From Pyramidobacter sp. (GTDB lineage Bacteria; Synergistota; Synergistia; Synergistales; Dethiosulfovibrionaceae), in contig JAEEUD010000061.1 in assembly GCA_016286835.1 (NCBI GenBank), positions 1 to 8,974 of the forward strand: a stretch of 8,974 nucleotides of DNA, written 5' to 3'. The notes beneath the pieces are model-generated. The model saw only the letters and a list, made by a program, of their open reading frames with translations. It was not told the DNA's origin and made no database searches. Shown here one piece after another: positions 1-5,649 of this stretch (position 1 is the stretch's first letter; each line of letters starts with the position of its first letter). The position numbers were made by a program, and so were the translations under genes.

Positions 1-65
1 GTTTGTTTGCTATTTAGGCGTGCGAAGAATGAGTTACTCATTATTAATTACTAATTCCTAATTAT
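1..65. other. AT-rich low-complexity intergenic tail
   Basis: This stretch is strikingly A+T rich compared with the GC-rich genes beside it. It contains reiterated TAATTA/CTAATT-like words (about 43-64) and a perfect odd palindrome at 28-42 (AATGAGT, one T, ACTCATT). It directly follows the pxpC stop codon. The palindrome could be a protein site; its one-base centre makes it a poor RNA hairpin, and no terminator-like stem with a T-run is visible. I see no gene here. The left boundary is the window edge, so the true extent is unknown. Confidence 0.5.
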
Positions 66-1040
66 TCATTGCTCCTTCGGTCGTGCTGTGTAGGCCGACA
101 CAAAACGCCGCAGCTCATCGAGCTGCGCCCGTTCCGCTCGCGACAGATCAATGCCCTCTTCCTGCGTGATTCGCGCGAAGCGTACCTTTTCTCCCGGCAT
201 CTTCTGTGCCAGCCGGGCCGCGTCAAGCGCGTGGACGACGGCGATCTTGACGTAGCCGCCGGTCGTCTGCCGGTCGGCAAGCATAACGATCGGCTGGCCC
301 GAACCGGGGACCTGTACGGCACCGAGCGGGATCGCGTCGGAAACGATGTCCGCGCTGTTCCTGTGTTTCAGTTCCGGCCCCGAAAGACGCACTCCCATGC
401 GGTCGCTCTGCGGCGTCACCGTCCACTCGGAATCAAAAAACGTTTCCACGCTTTCCGGCGCGATCAGGTCGTCCTGCGGCCCGACAACGGCGAGTAACGG
501 CACGTCACCACACGCCGGACGCAAAACATCGGGACAGGAACAGCCGACGGCACGCGGCCAACCGATCCACGCCTCGCCCGACGTCAGGACGTCGCCGCTT
601 TTGAGCGCCCGCCCTTCGTGACCGCCAAGGGACGCTTTCAGATAGGTGGAGCGCGAGCCCATCACAGGAGGCACGTCCACGCCGCCCGCAACGCAGAGAT
701 AAGCACGGATCCCGCGTCCGCAGATGCCGCCGAACGAAAGGACGTCGCCGTCGCTCACGCGCAAAACCGTCCACATCGGCACATCCATGCCGTTCAGGCG
801 CGGCCGCAGGTCGCCGCCGGTGAGCGCGATCGCCCCCGTGCCTTCAAAGCGCACGCGCGCGCCCAGAAGCGTCATTTCCAGCGCCGCGGCGTTTTCGTCA
901 TTGCCCAGCAGAATGTTGCCGCGAACCAGAGAAGGCGCGTCGGCCGCGCCGCTTTGGGGCACGCCCTCGGCAAGATGTCCGAAACGGCCAAGGTCCTGCA
1001 CGGTCGTCAAGGCGCCGCCGTGTTCAATATGCAGCCTCAC
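66..1040 (-). CDS. pxpC: 5-oxoprolinase subunit PxpC (biotin-dependent carboxyltransferase family)
   Basis: A 324-residue protein of normal length for PxpC/KipA (older names YbgK, urea amidolyase-related). With PxpA and PxpB it forms the cytoplasmic ATP-dependent 5-oxoprolinase that opens 5-oxoproline (pyroglutamate) to glutamate. Family motifs are present throughout: TVQDLGR at 13-19, GVPQSGAAD at 26-34, GGD at 75-77, a conserved block from Y114 through SLGGHEGR at 137-144, and the C-terminal PLGAVQVPGSGQP at 238-250 followed by ADRQTTGGY at 255-263. The start is GTG, within GTGA shared with the stop of pxpB, and a GGAGGGGAG Shine-Dalgarno lies inside the end of pxpB, which indicates translational coupling. 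The gene appears intact. Assignment rests on the motifs and on pxpB next door. Confidence 0.95.
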   Translation of the reverse strand: MRLHIEHGGALTTVQDLGRFGHLAEGVPQSGAADAPSLVRGNILLGNDENAAALEMTLLGARVRFEGTGAIALTGGDLRPRLNGMDVPMWTVLRVSDGDVLSFGGICGRGIRAYLCVAGGVDVPPVMGSRSTYLKASLGGHEGRALKSGDVLTSGEAWIGWPRAVGCSCPDVLRPACGDVPLLAVVGPQDDLIAPESVETFFDSEWTVTPQSDRMGVRLSGPELKHRNSADIVSDAIPLGAVQVPGSGQPIVMLADRQTTGGYVKIAVVHALDAARLAQKMPGEKVRFARITQEEGIDLSRAERAQLDELRRFVSAYTARPKEQ

Positions 1041-1765
1041 GGACGCTCCCCTCCTTCGTATTCAAAGCGGTACGCGCCGCGCCGCTCGTCGCGCGCGATC
1101 TCGTCAAAGCGCCCGCGCGTCACGGGATAGAAGCGTACGCTCATGCCGGCGCGGATGACTGTGCTCGGATTTCGTGAAGCGTCGTAGAGCGGGAACGGCA
1201 CACGGCCGATGATACGCCAGCCGCCGGGACTGGCCAGCGAATAAGCGCCAGCCTGCGCGCCGCCGATCGCCACGCTGCCGGCAGGGATCGCCGTGCGGGG
1301 CGATTTCAGCCTCGGCGTGGCAAGCGACTCGTCCATGCCGCCCAGATAGGGGAAACCCGGCGTGAAGCCGTTCATGTAGCAATACAGCGGTGAGGCGCAG
1401 TAGCGCCGCACGACCTCGTCCTCAGTCAGTCCGCAGTGCGCAGCCACATCGGGCAGGTCGGGGCCGAACTCGCCGCCGAAGCAAGCCGGCACGCGCACCG
1501 TCAGGCCGTCGGCGGGCTCGCACTCGCCAAGTGCGGTAGCCTCAGCCGCCAGACGATTTTTCAGTTCTGCAAGGTCGACCGTGAGCGGGTCGAAATACAC
1601 CGCCAGCGAACGATACGTCGGCGCCAGCTCGACAACGCCGCGCGGCAGGTCCTTTTCAAGCGCTTCTTTCAGCGCCGTTACGCGCGCGTTCAGCTCGCGG
1701 CTGACCGAATCGCCGAACTCGACGAACAGGCACGACTCGCCCGCAGGCAAAATTCTCGGGACCAT
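1037..1765 (-). CDS. pxpB: 5-oxoprolinase subunit PxpB (KipI family)
   Basis: A 242-residue protein of usual PxpB length (older names KipI, YbgJ), the partner of PxpC in 5-oxoprolinase. The N-terminal part (about 1-85) matches the family's small alpha/beta domain, with AGESCLFVEFGD at 8-19. The C-terminal cyclophilin-like part carries the hallmark GFTPGFPYLGG at 133-143 and GSVAIGGAQAGAYSLASPGG at 163-182, followed by WRIIGR. The ATG has an AGGAGG site 5 bases upstream. It overlaps pxpC by 4 bases. In Bacillus subtilis the homologue was first described as an inhibitor of the KipI/sporulation kinase pathway, but adjacency to pxpC favours 5-oxoprolinase. A candidate promoter lies at 1811-1840. 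Confidence 0.95.
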   Translation of the reverse strand: MVPRILPAGESCLFVEFGDSVSRELNARVTALKEALEKDLPRGVVELAPTYRSLAVYFDPLTVDLAELKNRLAAEATALGECEPADGLTVRVPACFGGEFGPDLPDVAAHCGLTEDEVVRRYCASPLYCYMNGFTPGFPYLGGMDESLATPRLKSPRTAIPAGSVAIGGAQAGAYSLASPGGWRIIGRVPFPLYDASRNPSTVIRAGMSVRFYPVTRGRFDEIARDERRGAYRFEYEGGERP

Positions 1766-1810
1766 GAGCGCCTCCTATTTGAACAAATTTCGCGTTTAAA
1801 GAGTTTGATC

Positions 1811-1840
1811 TTTATAAATCAATCCAAAATGCGCTGTCTC
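1811..1840 (-). promoter_or_regulatory. Candidate sigma-70 promoter for pxpBC
   Basis: On the minus strand, GAGACA (1840-1835, four of six matches to TTGACA) is followed after 18 bases by TATAAA (1816-1811). It lies about 45 bases before the pxpB ATG in an AT-rich gap between nfo and pxpB. If it is real, pxpBC has its own transcript instead of depending on nfo. No terminator was found after nfo, so read-through remains possible. Confidence 0.4.
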
Positions 1841-1870
1841 TTTTTTTCACGAGGCGTGTCGTTTTACCCG

Positions 1871-2722
1871 CTACTCGTCCTCCGGCATCCCGGCCCAGTT
1901 TTTCAGCATGGCGATCTCGCCCGCCCAGCCCTTCAGCGAGTCCTGCGGCGTCTCCAGGATCATCGGTAGATCCCGGAGCGAATGGTGGCAGACAATAAGC
2001 GCGAACGTCGCCGCCCCCAGGGAGCCGCGACCGATCTTCTCGTGGCGGTCCTTGTGGCTGGCAAACGGCGTCAGGCTGTCGTTGAGGTGCATAGCTTTCA
2101 GCTGACGAAGCCCGACGATTTTGTCGAACTGCTCCAGCACGCCGTCAAGGTCGTGAACGATGTCATACCCGGCAGAATAAATATGGCAGGTGTCGAGGCA
2201 CACGCCCATCTTCTCGGGACAGTTCACGCGCGAAAGGATCTCCGCCAGCTGCTCGAACGTGCCGCCCACTTCGCTGCCCTTGCCGGACATCGCTTCCAGC
2301 AGCACCGTCGTGTGCTTCACGTTCGGCAGGATCTCGTTGAGCGCCGCGACGATCAGCTCGATCCCCTTTTCATAGCCCTGGCCGGTATGGCTGCCGGGAT
2401 GAAAGTTGTAGAGATTGCCGGGCAGGATCTCGTCCATGCGCGCGAGATCGTCCATCATCGCCATGAGCGCGAAGTCGCGCACTTTCGCGTCGGACGAACA
2501 GGGATTGAGCGTGTACGGACCGTGCGCGACGATCGGGCCGAAACGGTTCTCGCTGATGATCTTCCGCAAAGCGGCCACGTCCTCGGCGGCAGGCGTCTTC
2601 ACCGCTCCGCCGCGAGGGTTGCGCGTGAAATAGGCAAACGTCGTGGCGCCGATGGACAGCGCGTCCTCGCCCATCTTCCTGAATCCGCCGGCCACGGACA
2701 AATGACAGCCGAAATAAGGCAT
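1871..2722 (-). CDS. nfo: Deoxyribonuclease IV (AP endonuclease IV)
   Basis: A 283-residue endonuclease IV, a TIM-barrel enzyme that uses three metal ions to cut the backbone 5' of abasic sites in base excision repair. All nine metal-ligand residues known from E. coli Nfo can be matched: H67, H108, E143, D177, H180, H212, D225, H227 and E257. Recognisable blocks include GCHLSVAGG (5-13), AHGPYTLNP (66-74), CLDTCH (175-180) and the HLND block (212-215). I chose the ATG at 2722 because it has AAGGAGG about 8 bases upstream and begins with the conserved MPYFGCHLS; an in-frame ATG at 2758 would add 12 unconserved residues. Length is normal and the gene looks intact. Confidence 0.96.
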   Translation of the reverse strand: MPYFGCHLSVAGGFRKMGEDALSIGATTFAYFTRNPRGGAVKTPAAEDVAALRKIISENRFGPIVAHGPYTLNPCSSDAKVRDFALMAMMDDLARMDEILPGNLYNFHPGSHTGQGYEKGIELIVAALNEILPNVKHTTVLLEAMSGKGSEVGGTFEQLAEILSRVNCPEKMGVCLDTCHIYSAGYDIVHDLDGVLEQFDKIVGLRQLKAMHLNDSLTPFASHKDRHEKIGRGSLGAATFALIVCHHSLRDLPMILETPQDSLKGWAGEIAMLKNWAGMPEDE

Positions 2723-2760
2723 TGCGCAATTCCTCCTTCTCATTTTCGAGCGCCGCAAAA

Positions 2761-2793
2761 CTATCGACGGCGCGGCGCGCGATAGTGTATAAT
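2761..2793 (+). promoter_or_regulatory. Promoter of the C_GCAxxG-cupin pair with an overlapping inverted repeat
   Basis: A perfect -10 box TATAAT (2788-2793) is preceded after 18 bases by TCGACG (2764-2769, four of six matches to TTGACA). An inverted repeat, CTATCG (2761-2766) and CGATAG (2780-2785), separated by 13 GC-rich bases, covers the -35 and spacer. That is where a repressor operator often sits, so it is a candidate operator. The region is also the upstream side of divergent nfo; I could not resolve an nfo promoter here. Confidence 0.6.
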
Positions 2794-2831
2794 TCTATTG
2801 TAAATCATTTTTGAATTTTGGGGGGAATTCG

Positions 2832-3344
2832 ATGAGCGAATGTTTAAAAAACTGTGCCTCCTGCGCTGCCGCTTCCGACTGCGCTGACCGCGCGCCCGCC
2901 GATCCGTGGCTTGAGAAAGTCGATGCGATGGTGAAAGAGCTGCACGGCGAAGGCAATTTCTGCTGCTCGCAGACCGTGCTCGCCATCGGCATGAAGCGCC
3001 TCGGCCTTGACGACCCCGACCTGCTGCGGGCCATGGCCGGATACTGCGGCGGTTCGTGCGCGGGCGTGTGCGGCGCACTGGCCGGCGGTGAAGCGCTGAT
3101 CGGCCTCTACGTTGGGCGCGGCACACCTGAGCCGGACCGCGATCCGCGCCAGAAGCAGCTCGCCGCCGAGCTGAGCGCAAAATTCCGCGATTACTGGAAA
3201 TCCACGCAGTGCGACGACCTTGTCCACGGCGATCCCAAACTGCGCGAGTACACCTGCCCGAGCCTGATGGCCGCCACGGTGGAGATGGCATGGGGGATCC
3301 TGCACGAAAACGGTTTCAACCTCGACACGCGCGAGGCTCACTAA
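2832..3344 (+). CDS. C_GCAxxG_C_C family (putative redox-active) protein
   Basis: A 170-residue cysteine-rich cytoplasmic protein. The core matches the C_GCAxxG_C_C family common in anaerobes: CCSQTVL (C44, C45), then YCGGSCAGVCGALAGG with C72, C76 and C80, then C127 and C142. The family is described as putatively redox-active or metal-binding; its reaction is not known to me. Ahead of the core is an extra cluster C4-x3-C8-x2-C11-x5-C17, which resembles the N-terminal cysteine motif of Mrp/NBP35-type iron-sulphur carriers in clostridia. The ATG at 2832 was chosen because GGGGGG lies just upstream; a TTG seven codons earlier is in frame but has no such site. It is followed after 20 bases by a cupin gene, likely co-transcribed. 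Eleven cysteines in 170 residues is notable. Confidence 0.8.
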   Translation: MSECLKNCASCAAASDCADRAPADPWLEKVDAMVKELHGEGNFCCSQTVLAIGMKRLGLDDPDLLRAMAGYCGGSCAGVCGALAGGEALIGLYVGRGTPEPDRDPRQKQLAAELSAKFRDYWKSTQCDDLVHGDPKLREYTCPSLMAATVEMAWGILHENGFNLDTREAH

Positions 3345-3364
3345 CACAAAAGGGGACGATATCA

Positions 3365-3718
3365 ATGATTCGCAAGGCTTCTGAGATCACGGCCAGCACC
3401 GTGGAAGGCTTCAAGGGCGGCAAGGGCGCGCTCATTTCGCGCGACATCCGCAGCGCCGAGGAACTGGCGCCGCACGGCCGCAAGTTCGGCTACTCCATCC
3501 TGCCTCCCGGCGCCTCCATCGGCGATCACACGCACACGGGCGACAGCGAGACCTACTTCTTCCTGAAAGGCAAGGGACGCTACAACGACAACGGCACGAT
3601 CGTCGAAGTGGGCCCCGGCGACATGACGTTCTGCGCCGACGGCGAGACCCACGGCGTCGAGAGCATCGGCACCGAGCCGCTGGAGTTCATCGCGCTGATC
3701 CTCTTCACGGTAAAGTAA
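3365..3718 (+). CDS. Small single-domain cupin protein
   Basis: A 117-residue protein with one cupin barrel. Motif 1 is G49-x5-H55-x-H57-x4-E62-x6-G69, with the usual metal-binding His, His and Glu. Motif 2 is G85-D86 through H96, supplying the fourth histidine. All four metal ligands are therefore present, so it should bind a divalent metal. The substrate cannot be read from the sequence; small cupins of this type include sugar-binding, dioxygenase and sensor proteins. The ATG has AGGGGAC at 3351-3357 about 7 bases upstream; the frame stays open further upstream but only as a shadow over the previous gene. It is the second gene of a two-gene unit that ends at the terminator at 3735-3779. Confidence 0.85.
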   Translation: MIRKASEITASTVEGFKGGKGALISRDIRSAEELAPHGRKFGYSILPPGASIGDHTHTGDSETYFFLKGKGRYNDNGTIVEVGPGDMTFCADGETHGVESIGTEPLEFIALILFTVK

Positions 3719-3734
3719 AACACGATCACAAACG

Positions 3735-3779
3735 AAAAGCGCAGGGACCGTCTCCGTGAGAGACGGTCCTGCGCTTTTT
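3735..3779 (+). terminator. Strong intrinsic terminator, probably bidirectional
   Basis: The stem 3739-3754 pairs with 3760-3774, about 15 base pairs with one bulged G on the left arm and a 5-base loop (CGTGA), followed by TTTTT at 3775-3779. On the left side AAAA (3735-3738) would read as UUUU on the minus strand, so it could also stop transcription of the convergent queT-queF operon. Confidence 0.9.
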
Positions 3780-3821
3780 GTTCTTCTTTAATAGAAGCAA
3801 GGATCTCAGAGAGCCGGAATT

Positions 3822-4316
3822 CTACCGCCGGAACGGGATCAGCTCCGGGTTCATGTCGTGATACATGAGCCGCTCCTCGGCCGTCTTGCGCCACGGCGTG
3901 CCCGGCTTGCCCCAGTTGGCGTAGGGATCGATGCTGATGCCGCCACGTGGCGAAAAGCGGCCCCACACCTCGATGTACTTGGGCTGCATGAGGGCGATCA
4001 GGTCGTTCAGGATCGTGTTGACGCAGTCCTCGTGAAAGTCGCCGTGGTCGCGGAAGCTGAACAGATACAGCTTGAGCGACTTGCTTTCCACGAGCTTGGC
4101 GTCGGGCACGTAACTGATCGTGATCGTCGCGAAATCCGGCTGGCCGGTCATCGGACACAGGCTGGTGAACTCGGGACAGTTGAACTTGACGAAGTAGTCG
4201 CGCTCCGGGTGTTTGTTGGGAAAGGTCTCCAGCACCTCAGGCGCATAATCCGTGCGGTATTTGGCAGTACGTCCAAGGAGCGTTAAATCTTTCATCTCTT
4301 CCCGTGATCTGGTCAT
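3822..4316 (-). CDS. queF: NADPH-dependent 7-cyano-7-deazaguanine (preQ0) reductase QueF
   Basis: A 164-residue single-domain (type I) QueF, which reduces the nitrile of preQ0 to the amine preQ1 in queuosine synthesis. The sequence shows the nucleophilic cysteine in EFTSLCPMTGQPD (C54, with the acid D61), the QueF family motif ESKSLKLYLFSFR at 77-89, and the conserved GDFHEDCVN at 92-100 with E96, which binds the substrate in the B. subtilis enzyme. It belongs to the tunnelling-fold (GTP cyclohydrolase I-like) superfamily. The start ATG at 4316 has AAAGGGA about 10 bases upstream; an internal Met8 is possible but less well placed. It follows queT after 17 bases on the same strand and should share its riboswitch-controlled transcript. 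Confidence 0.96.
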   Translation of the reverse strand: MTRSREEMKDLTLLGRTAKYRTDYAPEVLETFPNKHPERDYFVKFNCPEFTSLCPMTGQPDFATITISYVPDAKLVESKSLKLYLFSFRDHGDFHEDCVNTILNDLIALMQPKYIEVWGRFSPRGGISIDPYANWGKPGTPWRKTAEERLMYHDMNPELIPFRR

Positions 4317-4333
4317 GATTGGTCAGTCCCTTT

Positions 4334-4816
4334 CTACTCTAAAATTCCAAACCGTCTGCGTAGCGCCGACAAAAGCAGCGCGCCCACGACGCCGCACACA
4401 GCCTGCCCGACAAGAAGCGAAGCGGCTAAAACGCTGTACGGCAGGTTGAGCAGATAGCTCAGCCACACGGGCACGCCCAGCCCGGGGATCAGCGTGATCG
4501 CGGCAAAGGCAACGGCCGGTGCGAAGCTCCGGCGGCGGCAGAGCGCGATCGTTCCCGCAGTAAGCAGCCCCACCGTCACGCCGCCGATCATATCGAGCGG
4601 GCCAAGGCCGCCCAGCAGCGCGTTGCTGAGGAAATTCGCAACGCCCAGCGGCACGGTCAGAAACGGGAACACGCCGGCCAGCGCGTACAGCGCCGTGGCG
4701 ATCCGCACCTGATACTGCCCGAAGGCGAAACCGGCAGAAACTGCCATCACCGCAACATACAGCGCCACAACGAGCGCTGAAAACGCCAGCTTGCGCGTCA
4801 CAGTCCATTCTTTCAT
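4334..4816 (-). CDS. queT: QueT-family queuosine-precursor ECF transporter S component
   Basis: A 160-residue hydrophobic protein with about five to six membrane segments (about 11-31, 41-58, 60-71, 76-93, 98-118, 128-150) and a positively charged end (RRRF). The block QYQVRIATALYALAGVFPF at 34-52 and the following PLGVANFLSNALLGG match QueT, the membrane substrate-binding subunit of an energy-coupling-factor transporter for queuosine precursors. It would need the shared EcfA/EcfA'/EcfT module, which is not in this window. The ATG at 4816 was chosen for an AGGAGGAG site at 4835-4828; the upstream in-frame extension runs through the terminator hairpin and is not coding. The pairing with queF and the preQ1 riboswitch in the leader support the assignment; the exact transported base (preQ0, preQ1 or queuine) is unknown. 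Confidence 0.88.
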   Translation of the reverse strand: MKEWTVTRKLAFSALVVALYVAVMAVSAGFAFGQYQVRIATALYALAGVFPFLTVPLGVANFLSNALLGGLGPLDMIGGVTVGLLTAGTIALCRRRSFAPAVAFAAITLIPGLGVPVWLSYLLNLPYSVLAASLLVGQAVCGVVGALLLSALRRRFGILE

Positions 4817-4839
4817 CTTTTCGGATACTCCTCCTCGCC

Positions 4840-4859
4840 TTGCCGCTTTCCGGCGGCAA
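4840..4859 (-). other. Hairpin just upstream of the queT ribosome-binding site
   Basis: On the minus strand TTGCCGC (4859-4853) pairs perfectly with GCGGCAA (4846-4840) around a 6-base loop. The queT Shine-Dalgarno (4835-4828) begins 4 bases after the stem. It may affect access to the ribosome-binding site, or only space the terminator from the gene. Confidence 0.45.
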
Positions 4860-4864
4860 AGCAC

Positions 4865-4890
4865 AAAAAAGGGAAGCTTTTCAGCTCCCC
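4865..4890 (-). terminator. Intrinsic terminator in the queT leader (attenuator)
   Basis: On the minus strand GGGGAGCT (4890-4883) pairs with AGCTTCCC (4879... region, 4878-4871) around a GAAA tetraloop, with one G-U wobble, and is followed at once by TTTTTT (4870-4865). It stands between the preQ1 aptamer and queT, as expected for the expression platform of a transcription-terminating riboswitch. Confidence 0.85.
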
Positions 4891-4908
4891 ATCCGCATTT
4901 TTCGCGTT

Positions 4909-4957
4909 CGCTCCACGACAAATGGAGCGCGACGGCCGCTTTTCTTTTAGGAAAAGC
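4909..4957 (-). other. Two hairpins between aptamer and terminator
   Basis: On the minus strand GCTTTTC (4957-4951) pairs with GAAAAGC (4944-4938) around CTAAAA. CGCTCCA (4929-4923) pairs with TGGAGCG (4915-4909) around a 7-base loop. The GCTCC of the second hairpin could instead pair with the GGAGC inside the left arm of the terminator stem (4890-4883), which would disrupt the terminator. It is therefore a candidate antiterminator element; this is an inference. Confidence 0.5.
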
Positions 4958-4973
4958 AGTCCGCGCGCGAAAG

Positions 4974-5014
4974 CCCGTAGTTTTGTTTAGAGACAGGATG
5001 GTTTCGAACTGTCT
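4974..5014 (-). ncRNA. preQ1-I type riboswitch aptamer upstream of queT-queF
   Basis: Read on the minus strand, stem P1 is AGACAG (5014-5009) paired with CTGTCT (4996-4991), around a 12-base loop that starts TTCG and ends CCATC. An A-rich tail follows, CTAAACAAAAC (4990-4980), then TACGGG. This matches the preQ1-I pattern: a short stem, a UUC-starting loop, a C just 5' of the closing strand that would pair with preQ1, and an AAACAAAAC(UA) tail for the pseudoknot, close to the Thermoanaerobacter tengcongensis version. Pseudoknot helix P2 is the least certain part: CG in the loop (5006-5005) could pair with CG in the tail (4977-4976). The gene context, a preQ0/preQ1 transporter and preQ1-forming reductase, is what this riboswitch class controls. 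Confidence 0.82.
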
Positions 5015-5031
5015 TATTCGGTTGCCGGTGC

Positions 5032-5060
5032 ATTATACCACAGAGACTCCGCCCCTGGAA
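5032..5060 (-). promoter_or_regulatory. Promoter of the queT-queF operon
   Basis: A consensus extended -10, TGGTATAAT (5040-5032), with a weak -35 TTCCAG (5060-5055) at a 17-base spacing. Transcription would begin near 5025, just before the preQ1 aptamer. The TAA stop codon of the upstream acetyltransferase gene (5035-5033) is part of the TATAAT box. Confidence 0.75.
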
Positions 5061-5614
5061 AGCCGCGGCTCGTTTCCGCGCGGACGCGGCGGCACGGTGT
5101 CGTACTCATAATACGCGGCGCTCTCGCCGATGCCTGTGGGGAAATCCGCCTTGCGTTCACAGGCAAGAATGAAGCCCGTCTTTTCCAGAAGGGCGCGCAT
5201 AGGCACGTTGCCGCTGCGGCAATGGCAGCGAACGGCCCGCGACCGCGTGCGCTGAGCCGTGCCGACGGCATAGTGCAGCAGCTGCGTCCCCAGTCCTTCA
5301 CGGAGGCGCAGCGGAGAAACGCAGAGCAGGTCGAACGAGATCACCTGACTGGGGAACGACCGCACAGGCCAGCGCAGTGCCTCGTATTCGTCCGGCTGTC
5401 CGCGCCGCATGATCATCGCCGCGACGATCTCTTCGCCGTCCCAGAGCGCGTACAGCTCACCTTTGGCGATCGCCCGCCGCACCGCCGTGCGGTTCGGCCA
5501 CACGCCGGCGATCCAGCCGGAAAGCCGTGCTTCGTTTCTGCGCTCACTGATAAAGTTCTGCATGTAGATCTGCTCTACCGCGTCAAGGTCGTGTGATGCC
5601 GCTCTTCTGATCAT
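5033..5614 (-). CDS. GNAT-family N-acetyltransferase
   Basis: A 193-residue protein with the GNAT fold. It opens MIRRAASHDLDAVEQIY, typical of the first strand and helix. The acetyl-CoA-binding motif A is near 98-112, CVSPLRLREGLGTQLL, with G107 and G109 of the R/Q-x-x-G-x-G loop; the usual first Arg/Gln is Leu104, though R103 and R105 flank it. The region NVPMRALLEKTGF (136-148) matches motif B. The ATG at 5614 was chosen because GGGAG lies 9 bases upstream and homologous sequence begins there; an in-frame ATG at 5731 would add 39 unlikely residues across a probable promoter. The acceptor substrate cannot be told. The last 20 residues (Pro/Arg/Gly rich) look like a non-conserved tail. It is upstream of and same-stranded with queT. 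Confidence 0.85.
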   Translation of the reverse strand: MIRRAASHDLDAVEQIYMQNFISERRNEARLSGWIAGVWPNRTAVRRAIAKGELYALWDGEEIVAAMIMRRGQPDEYEALRWPVRSFPSQVISFDLLCVSPLRLREGLGTQLLHYAVGTAQRTRSRAVRCHCRSGNVPMRALLEKTGFILACERKADFPTGIGESAAYYEYDTVPPRPRGNEPRLSRGGVSVV

Positions 5615-5649
5615 CTCGTTCCGCTCCCGTTCATATCGATATCGGGGAA

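Noticed and set aside
1835..1858. T-run and short CACG/CGTG hairpin as a terminator after nfo
   Set aside because: The Ts precede the hairpin on the plus strand and become As on the minus strand, so the order is wrong for either gene.
1436..2785. Long plus-strand open frames opposite pxpB and nfo
   Set aside because: Composition is Arg/His/Ala rich as expected for shadows of GC-rich genes, there is no ribosome-binding site, and the opposite strand carries well-conserved families.
2811..2831. TTG start for the C_GCAxxG gene at 2811
   Set aside because: The G-run ribosome-binding site lies after this TTG and is correctly spaced for the ATG at 2832.
3209..3364. Upstream extension of the cupin frame into the C_GCAxxG gene
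   Set aside because: The extra residues are Arg/His/Pro-rich shadow sequence, and a good ribosome-binding site precedes the ATG at 3365.
4817..4921. An N-terminally extended queT start at 4921
   Set aside because: The extension translates through the leader terminator and hairpins, is not hydrophobic or conserved, and the AGGAGGAG site points to the ATG at 4816.
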